Shown here: piece by piece, positions 27,352 to 35,925 of the stretch
Layout of the letters: every line of letters begins with the position of its first letter
How positions within the stretch are numbered: the first letter of the stretch is position 1
Assembly: GCF_008704855.1 (NCBI RefSeq)
Contig: NZ_CP023691.1
Span: forward strand, 7,254,001 to 7,318,000
DNA from: Streptomyces platensis
Lineage (GTDB): Bacteria > Actinomycetota > Actinomycetes > Streptomycetales > Streptomycetaceae
DNA: 64,000 nt
Reading direction: 5' to 3'
Made by a program: the position numbers and the translations under genes
The notes under the pieces: model-generated
The model's database searches: none
What the model was told of the DNA's origin: nothing
The model's input: the letters and a program-made list of their open reading frames with translations, nothing else

Positions 27352-27374
27352 ACGGTACCGAGCACCACTGACAG
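27352..27374 (-). promoter_or_regulatory. RecA_NDp-like (PafBC-type) promoter, 8 of 9 bases
   Basis: Reading on the minus strand, CTGTCAGTG, eight bases, then TACCGT: one mismatch from the actinobacterial DNA-damage promoter TTGTCRGTG-N8-TAnnnT. It points toward the amidase. The start of the small upstream frame follows two bases after the TACCGT box, too close for a transcript from this box to include that ATG at the usual spacing; the ATG at 27344 lies seven bases on and fits a leaderless start. Confidence 0.45.
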
Positions 27375-27501
27375 TGAGCTCGGAATTCCATGCCTGAACT
27401 CCGCGGTCTGAGCCCTGAAAGCCTGAGCCCTGAGCCCTGAACCTTGAGCCGATCCGCCCGCTCTTGGGCTCGATCACCGGTTCGGTAGCGTTGCGGTCAT
27501 C
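27375..27501. other. Amidase/endonuclease V interval with short repeats
   Basis: Besides the minus-strand promoter described separately, this part holds a run of CTGAGCCCTGA-like repeats at 27408-27450 and, before endonuclease V, a possible promoter with TTGGGC near 27464 and TAGCGT at 27486-27491. No gene is seen in it. Confidence 0.45.
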
Positions 27502-28206
27502 ATGGACACTCCCGGAATGATCTCCTGCGACGACGAACTGCGGCGCTGGCCGACCGACGAAGCCCAGGCGCGTGCGGTCCAGGACCGGTTGCGGCCCCAT
27601 GTACGCCTCGACGAAGCGGGTCCGGAACCGGGGTTCGAGGGCACTGTGGTGGGGGTGGATGTCGCCTACGACGATGAACGAGACGTTGTCGCGGCGGCCG
27701 CCGTCGCCCTGGATGCCCGCACCCGCGCCGTCGTCGACCGGGCCACCGCCGTCGGGCAGGTCTCCTTCCCGTACGTCCCCGGCCTGCTGGCCTTCCGTGA
27801 GATCCCCACCGTGCTCGATGCTCTCGGCCGCCTCGCCCGCACTCCCGACCTGGTGGTCTGCGACGGCTACGGGCTGGCGCACCCGCGCCGCTTCGGGCTC
27901 GCCAGCCACCTGGGCGTACTGACCGGACTGCCCACCATCGGCGTCGCCAAGAACCCCTTCACCTTCCGGTACGCCCCTCCTGGCCCGGAGCGCGGCGCCA
28001 CCTCGCCGCTGCTGGACGGGACCGAGGAGGTAGGACGTGCGCTGCGTACCCAAACGGGCGTCAAGCCGGTCTTTGTCTCCGTGGGGCACCGCACCGGCCT
28101 CGACCGGGCCTGTGCGCACACCCTCCACCTGGCGGCCGAATACCGCCTTCCGGAGACGACCCGGGCCGCCGACGCACTGTGCCGGAGGGCGCTCGCCGAC
28201 GCGTAA
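27502..28206 (+). CDS. nfi: Endonuclease V (deoxyinosine 3' endonuclease)
   Basis: A 234-aa DNA repair enzyme that nicks the second phosphodiester bond 3' to deoxyinosine arising from adenine deamination. The metal-binding carboxylates are visible: Asp in GVDVAYDDE, Glu in LLAFREIP and Asp in VVCDGYG; SFPYVPGLLAFREIP is the family signature, and GLPTIGVAKN follows. Length is normal for the family. It is divergent from the amidase and has its own promoter-like sequence. Confidence 0.94.
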   Translation: MDTPGMISCDDELRRWPTDEAQARAVQDRLRPHVRLDEAGPEPGFEGTVVGVDVAYDDERDVVAAAAVALDARTRAVVDRATAVGQVSFPYVPGLLAFREIPTVLDALGRLARTPDLVVCDGYGLAHPRRFGLASHLGVLTGLPTIGVAKNPFTFRYAPPGPERGATSPLLDGTEEVGRALRTQTGVKPVFVSVGHRTGLDRACAHTLHLAAEYRLPETTRAADALCRRALADA

Positions 28207-28233
28207 CGGCGGGCCCGGGGGGCACGGCCCGGG

Positions 28234-29421
28234 CTACTCCTGGACGACGCCGAATGTGATGCCCGCTTCCTGGAGTCGCGCCGTCAACGCGTCCCCCATG
28301 GCGACCGCCGTCGTCACTTGACCCGCGGTCTCCGGCAGGTCGTCGAAGGCCAGGCTGAGCGCCGACTGGGCGAGCATCTTCGCTGTCTCCTCGTAGCCGG
28401 GGTCGCCGCCCGAAACCTCGGTGATCAGACGGGTGCCTCCGGCGGCGGCGACGAAGCGCACCTTGAACCAGCTGCGCGCCCGCCGCTCGGGGCTCGGGCC
28501 GTCGCCCGGCTCCAGACGCCCCGACAGCCAGCGCCGCGCCGGCGGCACCTGGGCGAGCGCGCACAGTGCTCCCGCCCCCAGGGCCCCGCCGACGGCGATC
28601 GGCAGCCGCCGCACCCCGGCGTAGTGGCGATAGCGGAAGTCCGGCCCGTAGCGGTCCAGCGCGGCGGCCGAGCGGGCGACGATCTGCGGATCGAGGGTCG
28701 GCAACGGCACACCCCAGGTGCGCGTTTCGCTGCTCCGTACCGGCGGGCCGAAGGGCGCGCGGACCGTACGGCCGGCCGGCTTCGCTTCGGCCCGCTGACG
28801 TTCGCGGGCGGCCCGCGCCATGGCAACCGGACGGGAGGCGGCGGTCAGCGCCGAGTTCAGCGTGCCGCCGGAGAACGTCGCGTTGGTCCGTACGAAGCCG
28901 TCGATCCGTACGGGGACACCTTCGGGGAGGAGCCCCACGGTGTAGTGGACCCCCAGGTCGTACGGGACGGAGTCGAACCCGCCGGCGTGCACGAGGCGCG
29001 CGCCGGACGCGCGGGCCGCCGCATCGTGCCGCACGTACATCCGGTCGATGAACTCCGACTCACCGCACAGATCGACATAGTCGGTGCCCGCCGCGGCACA
29101 GGCCGCCACCAGCGGCTCGCCATGGATCAGATACGGACCGACGGTCGTCACCAGCACCCGGGTGCCGGCGGCGAGGTCGCGCAGTGAGCCGGGGTCGCTG
29201 CTGTCGGCCCGCAGCAGTGGCAGGTCGGCGCAGGCCGGGTCGGACTTCGCCAACCGGTCGCGCAGCTGCTCCAGTTTGGCGGTGCTGCGCCCGGCCAGTG
29301 CCCAGCGGCAGCCCTTGGGGACGTGGGCGGCCAGGTAGGCGGCAGTGAGGGCGCCGGTGAAACCGGTCGCGCCGTAGAGGACGAGGTCATAGGCCCGTCC
29401 GGAGGTGTCCTGCCGTGGCAT
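28234..29421 (-). CDS. Saccharopine dehydrogenase-like / trans-acting enoyl reductase family protein
   Basis: A 395-aa protein with an N-terminal Rossmann fold (DLVLYGATGFTGALTAAYLA, GRSTAKLEQL, VLVTTVGPYLIHGEPLV, YVDLCGESEFIDRM) and the C-terminal domain of the saccharopine dehydrogenase-like family. The closest described relatives are mycobacterial trans-acting enoyl reductases of phthiocerol and phenolglycolipid synthesis and membrane-linked SCCPDH-like proteins. The real substrate here is unknown; no polyketide gene is nearby. Confidence 0.85.
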   Translation of the reverse strand: MPRQDTSGRAYDLVLYGATGFTGALTAAYLAAHVPKGCRWALAGRSTAKLEQLRDRLAKSDPACADLPLLRADSSDPGSLRDLAAGTRVLVTTVGPYLIHGEPLVAACAAAGTDYVDLCGESEFIDRMYVRHDAAARASGARLVHAGGFDSVPYDLGVHYTVGLLPEGVPVRIDGFVRTNATFSGGTLNSALTAASRPVAMARAARERQRAEAKPAGRTVRAPFGPPVRSSETRTWGVPLPTLDPQIVARSAAALDRYGPDFRYRHYAGVRRLPIAVGGALGAGALCALAQVPPARRWLSGRLEPGDGPSPERRARSWFKVRFVAAAGGTRLITEVSGGDPGYEETAKMLAQSALSLAFDDLPETAGQVTTAVAMGDALTARLQEAGITFGVVQE

Positions 29422-29594
29422 CGCGCATCCTCTCGACCGCCCACCGGCCCTGGAGCCCGGACCCCGGCAGTCGGCGTCGCCCCGTCAAGGTCCGCTCCTG
29501 GCGGCCTTCTTGACCGCCCTGTGGGTCGTACGGAGTCTGGCATGACGCCTTGACAGGGCGCAGAAGCGGGGCCAGATTCACGGATGACACCGAT

Positions 29595-29614
29595 GACATA
29601 GGACGTCCAATGTC
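29595..29614. promoter_or_regulatory. Near-perfect 20-base palindrome before an MFS gene
   Basis: GACATAGGAC and GTCCAATGTC are reverse complements except at one position in each arm (18 of 20 bases symmetric). It lies 35 bases upstream of the MFS start. The length and symmetry suit a dimeric repressor such as a GntR-family protein; no regulator gene is adjacent. Confidence 0.6.
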
Positions 29615-29649
29615 CGATTCCGTCGATTGTTGGAGGAGGCCCGGTTGCT

Positions 29650-31188
29650 GTGGCGACGCTCCCCACGGACACCCCTGGCCGGGGGCGGCGATGGTGGCAG
29701 GAGGTCACCCCGCCCCAGTGGAAGGCGATGTTCGCCGCCTGGATCGGCTACCTTCTCGACGGTTTCGACTTCGTCCTGATCACGCTGGTGCTGACCGAAA
29801 TCGCGGCGGACTTCCGGCTGAGCACCGCCACCGCCGCCTCGCTGATCTCCGGCGCCTTCATCACCCGGTGGCTGGGCGGCGCCGTCCTGGGCGCGATGGG
29901 CGACCGCTACGGCCGCAAGGCCGCCATGATCAGCAGCATCCTGCTCTACTCGCTCGGCACCTTCGCCTGCGGATTCGCCTGGGACTACACCAGCCTGTTC
30001 GTCGCCCGGCTGGTGATCGGCCTCGGTATGGCGGGGGAGTACAGCGCAAGCGTGACGTATGTGCTGGAGAGCTGGCCCACCCGATGGCGCAACCGGGCTT
30101 CCGGATTTCTGATCTCCGGTTACGCGGGCGGTACTGTCCTCGCCGCCGAGCTCTACAAGTGGGTGGTGCCCCACTGGGGCTGGCGCTGGATGTTCTGGAT
30201 CGGAGTCCTGCCCGTCCTGGTGGCCCTCTGGGTGCGCAGGGCGCTTCCGGAGGCGGGGGACTGGCAGAAGGAGATCGGCGCCGCCGCCACCCGTTCGGCG
30301 GAGGGGCGCCCGAACCCCTTCCGGCCGTTGTTCACGGGACGGCTCCGCTCCGGGGGCAACGCGGTCCTGGCGGTGGCCGCCTCGATGGCGCTGTTCTGCG
30401 TTTTCACGCCTCTCGGCACGGGATATGTCCCATGGCTGTCCGCCGCCGCGGCGCTGTGTCTGACCGCCTTCGCCGTCCAGCTGGGCGGCCGCCGCGGATG
30501 GCTGTTGTACGTGTCCCTGATGGCGACGGTGTTCTGCGCGTTCCTCTACAGCTGGCCGATCCAGGCCCTGTTGCCCACCTACCTCAAGACCGGGCTCGGA
30601 TACGCTCCCGGGCAGGTCACGGACGTGATGTTCTACGCGGGCTTCGGCACCATGGCGGGCTGCTGGCTGGCGGGTTTCGTGGGCGACCGGCTCGGTACCC
30701 GGCGGGCCTACACGTACACGCTGCTCGCCTCGCTCGTCTTCGTCTTCCCGGTCTTCGCGGTACGGGACAGCCTGCCGGCGCTCGGCGTGCTGGTCTTCGT
30801 ACTGCTCGCGCTCAGCCAGGGCATCTCCGGCATTCTGCCGAAGTACCTCGCCGGCCACTTCCCGACCGCCACCCGGGCCGCCTCGGTGGGCTTCGTCTAC
30901 AACGTCGGGGCGCTGGGCGGGGCGGCGGCACCCGTCCTCGGCGCCCGTCTGGCCGAAGGCATGCCCCTGGGGCGGGCCCTCGCCGTGCTCACCTTCGGGC
31001 TGACGCTCGTCGTCATCCTCCTGGTGGGCGGCAACGTCCCCCAGCGGCTGGGACGACTGGTGGGCCGTCAGGCGCCCGAGGATCACCTGGTGTCGGCGTC
31101 CGGGGGAGCGGGGGCCCTGCCCGCGTCCTCCACCCCCGCCTCCGGGGAGGTCTCGCCCGACTCGGCACGGCGGTGCCCGGGTGGCTGA
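29650..31188 (+). CDS. MFS carboxylate/sialate-type transporter
   Basis: A 512-aa twelve-helix transporter of the metabolite:proton symporter type: GYLLDGFDFVLITLVL in helix 1, GDRYGRKAAM after helix 2, ARLVIGLGMAGEYSASVTYV in helix 4, and FVGDRLGTRRAY between helices 8 and 9. It resembles NanT/lactate-type carriers for organic acids. GTG at 29650 lies 12 bases after GGAGGAGG. A 20-base palindrome upstream probably controls it. Substrate is not predictable from the context. Confidence 0.9.
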   Translation: MATLPTDTPGRGRRWWQEVTPPQWKAMFAAWIGYLLDGFDFVLITLVLTEIAADFRLSTATAASLISGAFITRWLGGAVLGAMGDRYGRKAAMISSILLYSLGTFACGFAWDYTSLFVARLVIGLGMAGEYSASVTYVLESWPTRWRNRASGFLISGYAGGTVLAAELYKWVVPHWGWRWMFWIGVLPVLVALWVRRALPEAGDWQKEIGAAATRSAEGRPNPFRPLFTGRLRSGGNAVLAVAASMALFCVFTPLGTGYVPWLSAAAALCLTAFAVQLGGRRGWLLYVSLMATVFCAFLYSWPIQALLPTYLKTGLGYAPGQVTDVMFYAGFGTMAGCWLAGFVGDRLGTRRAYTYTLLASLVFVFPVFAVRDSLPALGVLVFVLLALSQGISGILPKYLAGHFPTATRAASVGFVYNVGALGGAAAPVLGARLAEGMPLGRALAVLTFGLTLVVILLVGGNVPQRLGRLVGRQAPEDHLVSASGGAGALPASSTPASGEVSPDSARRCPGG

Positions 31189-31283
31189 AGAGGTCGGGGC
31201 CGTGCCGCTGGGCAGCGGGTTGCCCGGCGGACACGGCGTCAGATGTCCCTCGCCCGGCCCGCCGACGGGTGCTCCGCGGGCCG

Positions 31284-31306
31284 TTGTCAGTGGTCGCCGT
31301 TAGCGT
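31284..31306 (+). promoter_or_regulatory. Exact RecA_NDp (PafBC-type) promoter motif
   Basis: TTGTCAGTG at 31284-31292, exactly eight bases, then TAGCGT at 31301-31306. This matches the actinobacterial DNA-damage promoter consensus TTGTCRGTG-N8-TAnnnT in every fixed base. It points at the MmcQ/YjbR gene, leaving a leader of about 80 bases. Confidence 0.75.
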
Positions 31307-31395
31307 GGAATGCGTGGGTCGGCCCGCGCGGGACGCGCGTGCGGCTCAGCGGCATCGCAGGCGGTGCCGTGGGGGGCACGGACATGGAGGAGCGC

Positions 31396-31776
31396 ATGGC
31401 GAAGGCGGCCGGGCCGGCGGTGGTGCGGGAGCGGGTGCGTGCGTTCGCGCTCGGGCTTCCCGGGGCGGTGGAGGAGTTTCCCTGGGGCGAGAGCGTCATC
31501 AAGGTCAACAAGAAGGTCTTCATCTTCCTCGGCGTCGGCGACGGCAGCCATCCGCTCGGGGTCACGCTGAAGCTCACGGACCCGGAGGCCCATGCCCATG
31601 CGCTGACTTCGCCCGGCGCCAAGCCTGCGGGCTACGGCCTGGGCAGGTCCGGATGGGTGCAGGTCCCCCTGGAGGAGCCGGACGCTCCGCCCGCCGAATT
31701 GCTCTGCGACTGGGCGGAGGAGTCCTATCGCGTCATAGCCCCCAAGAAGCTCATCGCCGAGCTCGACGGGGTGTAG
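31396..31776 (+). CDS. MmcQ/YjbR-family protein
   Basis: A 126-aa protein of the MmcQ/YjbR family, a small alpha/beta fold sometimes called CyaY-like DNA-binding. Signatures are RAFALGLPGAVEEFPWGES, VFIFLG, HPLGVTLKL, and a C-terminal WAEESYRVIAPKKL. ATG at 31396 has GGAGGAG five bases ahead; the ATG at 31384 is an alternative. The biochemical role is unknown. The upstream DNA-damage promoter motif suggests expression under DNA stress. Confidence 0.88.
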   Translation: MAKAAGPAVVRERVRAFALGLPGAVEEFPWGESVIKVNKKVFIFLGVGDGSHPLGVTLKLTDPEAHAHALTSPGAKPAGYGLGRSGWVQVPLEEPDAPPAELLCDWAEESYRVIAPKKLIAELDGV

Positions 31777-31887
31777 CGGCGCAGCGGCGGCAGGCGCGCA
31801 ACGGCCCGTGACGGCGATGGCGATGGAGCCTCGTCGGCGCGGGCCTTTCCGTGGTCGCCACTTGGCAAGGGGGTCTTGTGGAAAGTG

Positions 31888-31930
31888 GAACACGTTCTTA
31901 ACATCACGAGTGTTACATCAGAAGTGTCAC
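31888..31930 (+). promoter_or_regulatory. Dyad and direct-repeat cluster before the acyl-CoA operon
   Basis: The AT-richer region before the CoA-transferase contains GAAC-ac-GTTC (31888-31897), TAACA-N7-TGTTA (31899-31915) and the direct repeats AGTGTTAC (31909-31916) and AGTGTCAC (31923-31930). One or more are likely to be the operator of the operon; the MerR protein at its far end is the candidate regulator. Confidence 0.45.
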
Positions 31931-31953
31931 AGTGCGGAAAGGCATGGGGCGCG

Positions 31954-33141
31954 ATGGCAGAGCCAGGCAACGGCCCACTGAGCGGGGTGCGGGTGGTCGA
32001 ACTCGCGGGCATCGGTCCCGGCCCCTTCGCGGCCATGCTCCTGGCCGACCTCGGCGCCGATGTCGTCCGGGTCGACCGGCCCGGAGGCGCGGGCCTGGGC
32101 ATCGATCCGGCCTATGACGTCACCAACCGCAACAAGCGCTCCGTACTGGTGGATCTGAAGAGTCCCGCCGGGGTGACGCAGGTGCTCGAGCTGGTCGAGC
32201 GCGCCGATGTGCTGGTGGAGGGGTACCGCCCCGGTGTGGCCGAGCGGCTGGGCGTGGGCCCCGAGGAGTGCCTCGCACGCAACCCCCGGCTGGTCTACGG
32301 GCGGATGACCGGCTGGGGGCAGCAGGGCCCGCTCGCCGACACCGCCGGACACGACATCGGCTATATCGCCATCACGGGCGCGCTCGGCATGATCGGCCCG
32401 CCCGAGGGCCCGCCCGCCATCCCCGCCAACCTCCTCGGTGACTACGCCGGCGGCTCCCTCTACCTCGTCATCGGCGTCCTCGCCGCCCTCCAGCACGCCC
32501 GCGCCGACGGCGGAAAGGGCCAGGTCGTGGATGCCGCCATCGTCGACGGCACAGCACATCTGACGGCGATGATCCACGGCATGCTGGCGGCGGGTGGCTG
32601 GCAGGACCGGCGGGGCGCCAACCTGCTCGATGGCGGAACGCCGTTCTACGGGACCTACGAGACCGCCGACGGCGGCTATATGGCGGTCGGCGCGCTGGAG
32701 AAGCGGTTCTACGGCGAATTCATCCGCCTGCTGGGCATCGAGGAGGAGGCCCCCGGCCGCGACGACCTCGCCGCATGGGGCGCGCTGCGCAGCGCCATCG
32801 CCGCCCGCTTCAAGACCCGTACCCGCGAGGAGTGGACGGCCGTCTTTGCGGAGTCCGACGCCTGTGTGGCGCCCGTGCTCTCCCTGCGCGAGGCCCCGCG
32901 GCATCCGCATCTCGCCGCCCGCGGCACCTTCGTCGAGCACGGCGGGATGACGCAGCCCGCGCCCGCGCCGCGCTTCTCGCGCACCCCCGGCGCGGTCCGC
33001 AGACCACCCGCGCGGCCCGGTGCGGACACCGAGGAGATCGCCCGCGACTGGCAGGTTCCCGGCCTCCTCGCCCCGTCGCCGGCCGCCCCCGCCCCGTCCG
33101 CCGGCCCGAGCCGTACCGCCCAGAAGGACACCGCCGGCTGA
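31954..33141 (+). CDS. CaiB/BaiF-family CoA-transferase (alpha-methylacyl-CoA racemase-like)
   Basis: A 395-aa class III CoA-transferase family enzyme. Typical parts are LSGVRVVELAGIGPGPFAAMLLADLGADVVRVDRP at the N terminus, NRNKRSVLVDLKSPAG, VLVEGYRPGVAERLGVG, YGRMTGWGQQGPLADTAGHDIGYIAITG with the catalytic Asp in HDIGY. It either transfers CoA between acids or epimerises 2-methylacyl-CoA so that branched chains can enter beta-oxidation; the latter fits the neighbours. The C-terminal tail is Pro/Ala-rich. Its stop overlaps an ATG (TGATG at 33139-33143). Confidence 0.88.
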   Translation: MAEPGNGPLSGVRVVELAGIGPGPFAAMLLADLGADVVRVDRPGGAGLGIDPAYDVTNRNKRSVLVDLKSPAGVTQVLELVERADVLVEGYRPGVAERLGVGPEECLARNPRLVYGRMTGWGQQGPLADTAGHDIGYIAITGALGMIGPPEGPPAIPANLLGDYAGGSLYLVIGVLAALQHARADGGKGQVVDAAIVDGTAHLTAMIHGMLAAGGWQDRRGANLLDGGTPFYGTYETADGGYMAVGALEKRFYGEFIRLLGIEEEAPGRDDLAAWGALRSAIAARFKTRTREEWTAVFAESDACVAPVLSLREAPRHPHLAARGTFVEHGGMTQPAPAPRFSRTPGAVRRPPARPGADTEEIARDWQVPGLLAPSPAAPAPSAGPSRTAQKDTAG

Positions 33142-33455
33142 TGGCACCCGCCCGCACGCTCCGGTACGCGGCCGGCCCGCGCCGGGTCGCCGACGAGGCC
33201 GCCGCCAGGGCGGCGGCCGGTTTCGACCCCGTCCGGGCTCGTGGTGGCCAACCCGGACGCGTTCCGCGAGCGGAAGTCGCCCCGCGCGGCCTGGGGCGGG
33301 GCCGAGGCCGATTGCGGAGCCGAAGGCGCGGCCGCGACCGGATCAGGGGATTCCGGACCGCGGACGGGACCAGGCTCCGTGCCCGCCCCGTGGAGCCGCA
33401 GGACGCAGAGTTCACCGAGACCGTCAAGCACTGGCTCATGGGAGGGCCCGCAGAG
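33141..33455 (+). other. Gap with frame-switching coding signal before the acyl-CoA dehydrogenase
   Basis: An ATG at 33141 overlaps the CoA-transferase stop and is in frame with the dehydrogenase at 33456, with no stop between, so a 489-aa form is formally possible. However, GC-rich third positions hold in this frame only to about 33235, move to the next frame (VVANPDAFRERKSPRAAWGG-type reading) to about 33330, and return near 33375. This looks like a frameshifted or decayed small gene rather than a real N-terminal extension. Confidence 0.4.
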
Positions 33456-34610
33456 ATGACCGCGCAGATGAAGCGCCAGATCTTCACCGAGGACCACGAG
33501 GCCTTCCGCGAGATGGTGCGGACCTTCCTCGCCAAGGAAGTGACGCCCTATTACGAGCAGTGGGAGAAGGACGGCATCGTCAGCCGGGACGCCTGGCGGG
33601 CGGCCGGCAAACAGGGGCTGCTCGGGCCGGCGGTGCCGGAGGAGTACGGCGGGGGCGGGCAGCAGGACTTCCGCTACAGCGCGGTGCTGGCCGAGGAGTT
33701 CACCCGGGCCGGTGCCGCCGGGCTCGCCGTGGGCCTGCACAACGACATCATCGGCCCATATCTGACGAGCCTTGGCACCGAGGAGCAGAAGCGCCGCTGG
33801 CTGCCCGGCTTCTGTAGCGGCGAGATCATCACCGCCATCGCCATGACCGAGCCCGGCGCGGGCTCCGACCTCCAGGGCATCCGCACCCACGCCGAGGACG
33901 CGGGCGACCACTGGGTCCTCAATGGTTCCAAGACCTTCATCTCCAACGGCATCCTTGCCGACCTGGTCATCGTCGTGGCCCGGACGACGCCGGAGGGCGG
34001 GGCGCACGGTCTGAGCCTGCTGGTCGTCGAGCGCGGGATGGCGGGCTTCGAGCGGGGCCGCAACCTCGACAAGATCGGCCAGAAGTCCCAGGACACCGCC
34101 GAGCTGTTCTTCCACGACGTACGCGTCCCCAAGGAGAATCTGCTCGGCGAGCTCAACGGCGCCTTCGTCCATCTCATGACCCACCTCGCCCAGGAGCGGA
34201 TGGGTATCGCGGTCGCCGGGATCGCCGGTGCCGAACACCTGCTGGAGATCACCAGCAGCTACGTCAAGGAGCGTGAGGCGTTCGGGCGGCCGCTGGCCAA
34301 GCTCCAGCACATCCGCTTCGAGATAGCCGAGATGGCCACCGAATGCGCCGTCACCCGCGCCTTCCTCGACCGCTGCATCGCCGACCACTCCGCCGGTGCA
34401 CTGGACGCGGTGCACGCCTCGATGGCCAAGTGGTGGGCCACCGAGCTGCACAAGCGGGTCGCCGACCGCTGTCTGCAACTCCATGGCGGCTACGGCTATA
34501 TGGCGGAATACCGCGTGGCCAGGGCCTTTACCGATGGCCGTATCCAGACGATCTACGGAGGGACCACCGAGATCATGAAGGAGATCATCGGACGCTCCCT
34601 GCTCGACTGA
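33456..34610 (+). CDS. Acyl-CoA dehydrogenase
   Basis: A 384-aa FAD enzyme that introduces the alpha,beta double bond of acyl-CoA, first step of beta-oxidation. Signatures are AMTEPGAGSDLQGI in the middle domain, GSKTFISNG, VKEREAFGRPLAKLQHIRFEIAEM, LQLHGGYGYM and the C-terminal YGGTTEIMKEIIGRSLL, whose Glu is in the catalytic-base position. ATG at 33456 was chosen for family length and the GGAGGG nine bases ahead. It belongs to the CoA-transferase to FadB operon. Confidence 0.95.
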   Translation: MTAQMKRQIFTEDHEAFREMVRTFLAKEVTPYYEQWEKDGIVSRDAWRAAGKQGLLGPAVPEEYGGGGQQDFRYSAVLAEEFTRAGAAGLAVGLHNDIIGPYLTSLGTEEQKRRWLPGFCSGEIITAIAMTEPGAGSDLQGIRTHAEDAGDHWVLNGSKTFISNGILADLVIVVARTTPEGGAHGLSLLVVERGMAGFERGRNLDKIGQKSQDTAELFFHDVRVPKENLLGELNGAFVHLMTHLAQERMGIAVAGIAGAEHLLEITSSYVKEREAFGRPLAKLQHIRFEIAEMATECAVTRAFLDRCIADHSAGALDAVHASMAKWWATELHKRVADRCLQLHGGYGYMAEYRVARAFTDGRIQTIYGGTTEIMKEIIGRSLLD

Positions 34611-34676
34611 CCCCGGACCGCCCCCGGTCCTCACCCGCTGCTCCCGCCTCCACCCTCATGCGAAAGGCCTGTTGAC

Positions 34677-35891
34677 TTGAATACCGAAGCGTACGTATAC
34701 GACGCGATCCGCACCCCGCGCGGCCGCGGCAAGGCCAATGGCGCACTGCACGGCACCAAGCCGATCGACCTGGTCGTCGGCCTGATCCACGAGGTGCGCC
34801 GCCGATTCCCCGGCCTCGACCCGGCGGCCGTCGACGACATCGTGCTCGGCGTCGTCGGACCGGTCGGCGACCAGGGCTCCGACATCGCCCGGATCGCGGC
34901 GATCGCCGCCGGGCTGCCCGACACCGTCGCCGGCGTACAGGAGAACCGCTTCTGTGCCTCGGGCCTGGAGGCCGTCAACATGGCCGCCGCCAAGGTGCGT
35001 TCGGGCTGGGAGGACCTGGTCCTGGCGGGCGGCGTCGAATCCATGTCGCGGGTTCCGATGGCCTCGGACGGCGGCGCCTGGTTCGCCGACCCGATGACCA
35101 ACTTCGACACCGGCTTCGTCCCGCAGGGCATCGGCGCCGACCTGATCGCCACCATCGAGGGTTACACCCGGCGGGATGTCGACGAATTCGCCGCGCTCTC
35201 CCAGGAGCGCGCCGCCGAGGCATGGAAGGACGGCCGTTTCGACCGCTCCGTCGTGCCGGTGCGTGACCGCAACGGCCTCGTCGTCCTGGACCACGACGAG
35301 CACATGCGCCCCGGCACCACCGCCGACTCCCTGGGCGGCCTGAAGCCGTCCTTCGCCACCATCGGCGACGCGGGCGGCTTCGACGCGGTCGCCCTCCAGA
35401 AGTACCACTGGGTCGAGAAGATCGATCACGTCCACCACGCCGGTAACTCCTCCGGCATCGTGGACGGCGCGGCGCTCGTCGCCATCGGCTCCAAGGAGGT
35501 CGGCGAGCGCTACGGGCTGACCCCGCGGGCCCGCATCCTCTCCGCCGCGGTCTCCGGCTCCGAGCCCACGATCATGCTCACCGGCCCCGCGCCCGCCAGC
35601 CGCAAGGCCCTGGCCAAGGCCGGGCTGACCATCGACGACATCGACCTCGTCGAGATCAACGAAGCCTTCGCGGCCGTCGTGCTGCGCTTCGTCAAGGACA
35701 TGGGCCTGAGCCTGGACAAGGTCAATGTCAACGGCGGCGCCATCGCGCTGGGCCACCCCCTCGGCGCCACCGGCGCGATGATCCTCGGCACCCTGATCGA
35801 CGAGCTGGAGCGGCAGGACAAGCGCTACGGCCTGGCCACCCTCTGCGTCGGCGGCGGTATGGGCATCGCCACCGTCATCGAGCGCCTCTGA
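34677..35891 (+). CDS. Acetyl-CoA acyltransferase (thiolase, FadA type)
   Basis: A 404-aa thiolase that releases acetyl-CoA from 3-ketoacyl-CoA. The nucleophilic Cys is in ENRFCASGLEAVNMAAAKV, the catalytic His in GGAIALGHPLGATGA and the second Cys in LCVGGGMG. The best start is TTG at 34677, ten bases after GAAAGG, giving NTEAYVYDAIRTPRG at the N terminus, the usual beginning in this group. It pairs with the FadB-type protein encoded 34 bases downstream. Confidence 0.95.
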   Translation: MNTEAYVYDAIRTPRGRGKANGALHGTKPIDLVVGLIHEVRRRFPGLDPAAVDDIVLGVVGPVGDQGSDIARIAAIAAGLPDTVAGVQENRFCASGLEAVNMAAAKVRSGWEDLVLAGGVESMSRVPMASDGGAWFADPMTNFDTGFVPQGIGADLIATIEGYTRRDVDEFAALSQERAAEAWKDGRFDRSVVPVRDRNGLVVLDHDEHMRPGTTADSLGGLKPSFATIGDAGGFDAVALQKYHWVEKIDHVHHAGNSSGIVDGAALVAIGSKEVGERYGLTPRARILSAAVSGSEPTIMLTGPAPASRKALAKAGLTIDDIDLVEINEAFAAVVLRFVKDMGLSLDKVNVNGGAIALGHPLGATGAMILGTLIDELERQDKRYGLATLCVGGGMGIATVIERL

Positions 35892-35925
35892 CCGCCCGTC
35901 CCATCCCCCTTACGGAGAAGCCACA

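Noticed and set aside
27464..27491. DNA-damage promoter for endonuclease V
   Set aside because: The TAGCGT box is present, but the sequence eight bases upstream does not resemble TTGTCRGTG.
31888..31897. GAACACGTTC as a LexA (SOS) box
   Set aside because: The Gram-positive LexA box needs four bases between GAAC and GTTC; here there are two.
33438..33440. Alternative ATG start for the acyl-CoA dehydrogenase
   Set aside because: In frame but without a ribosome site; the ATG at 33456 has GGAGGG nine bases ahead and gives the usual family length.
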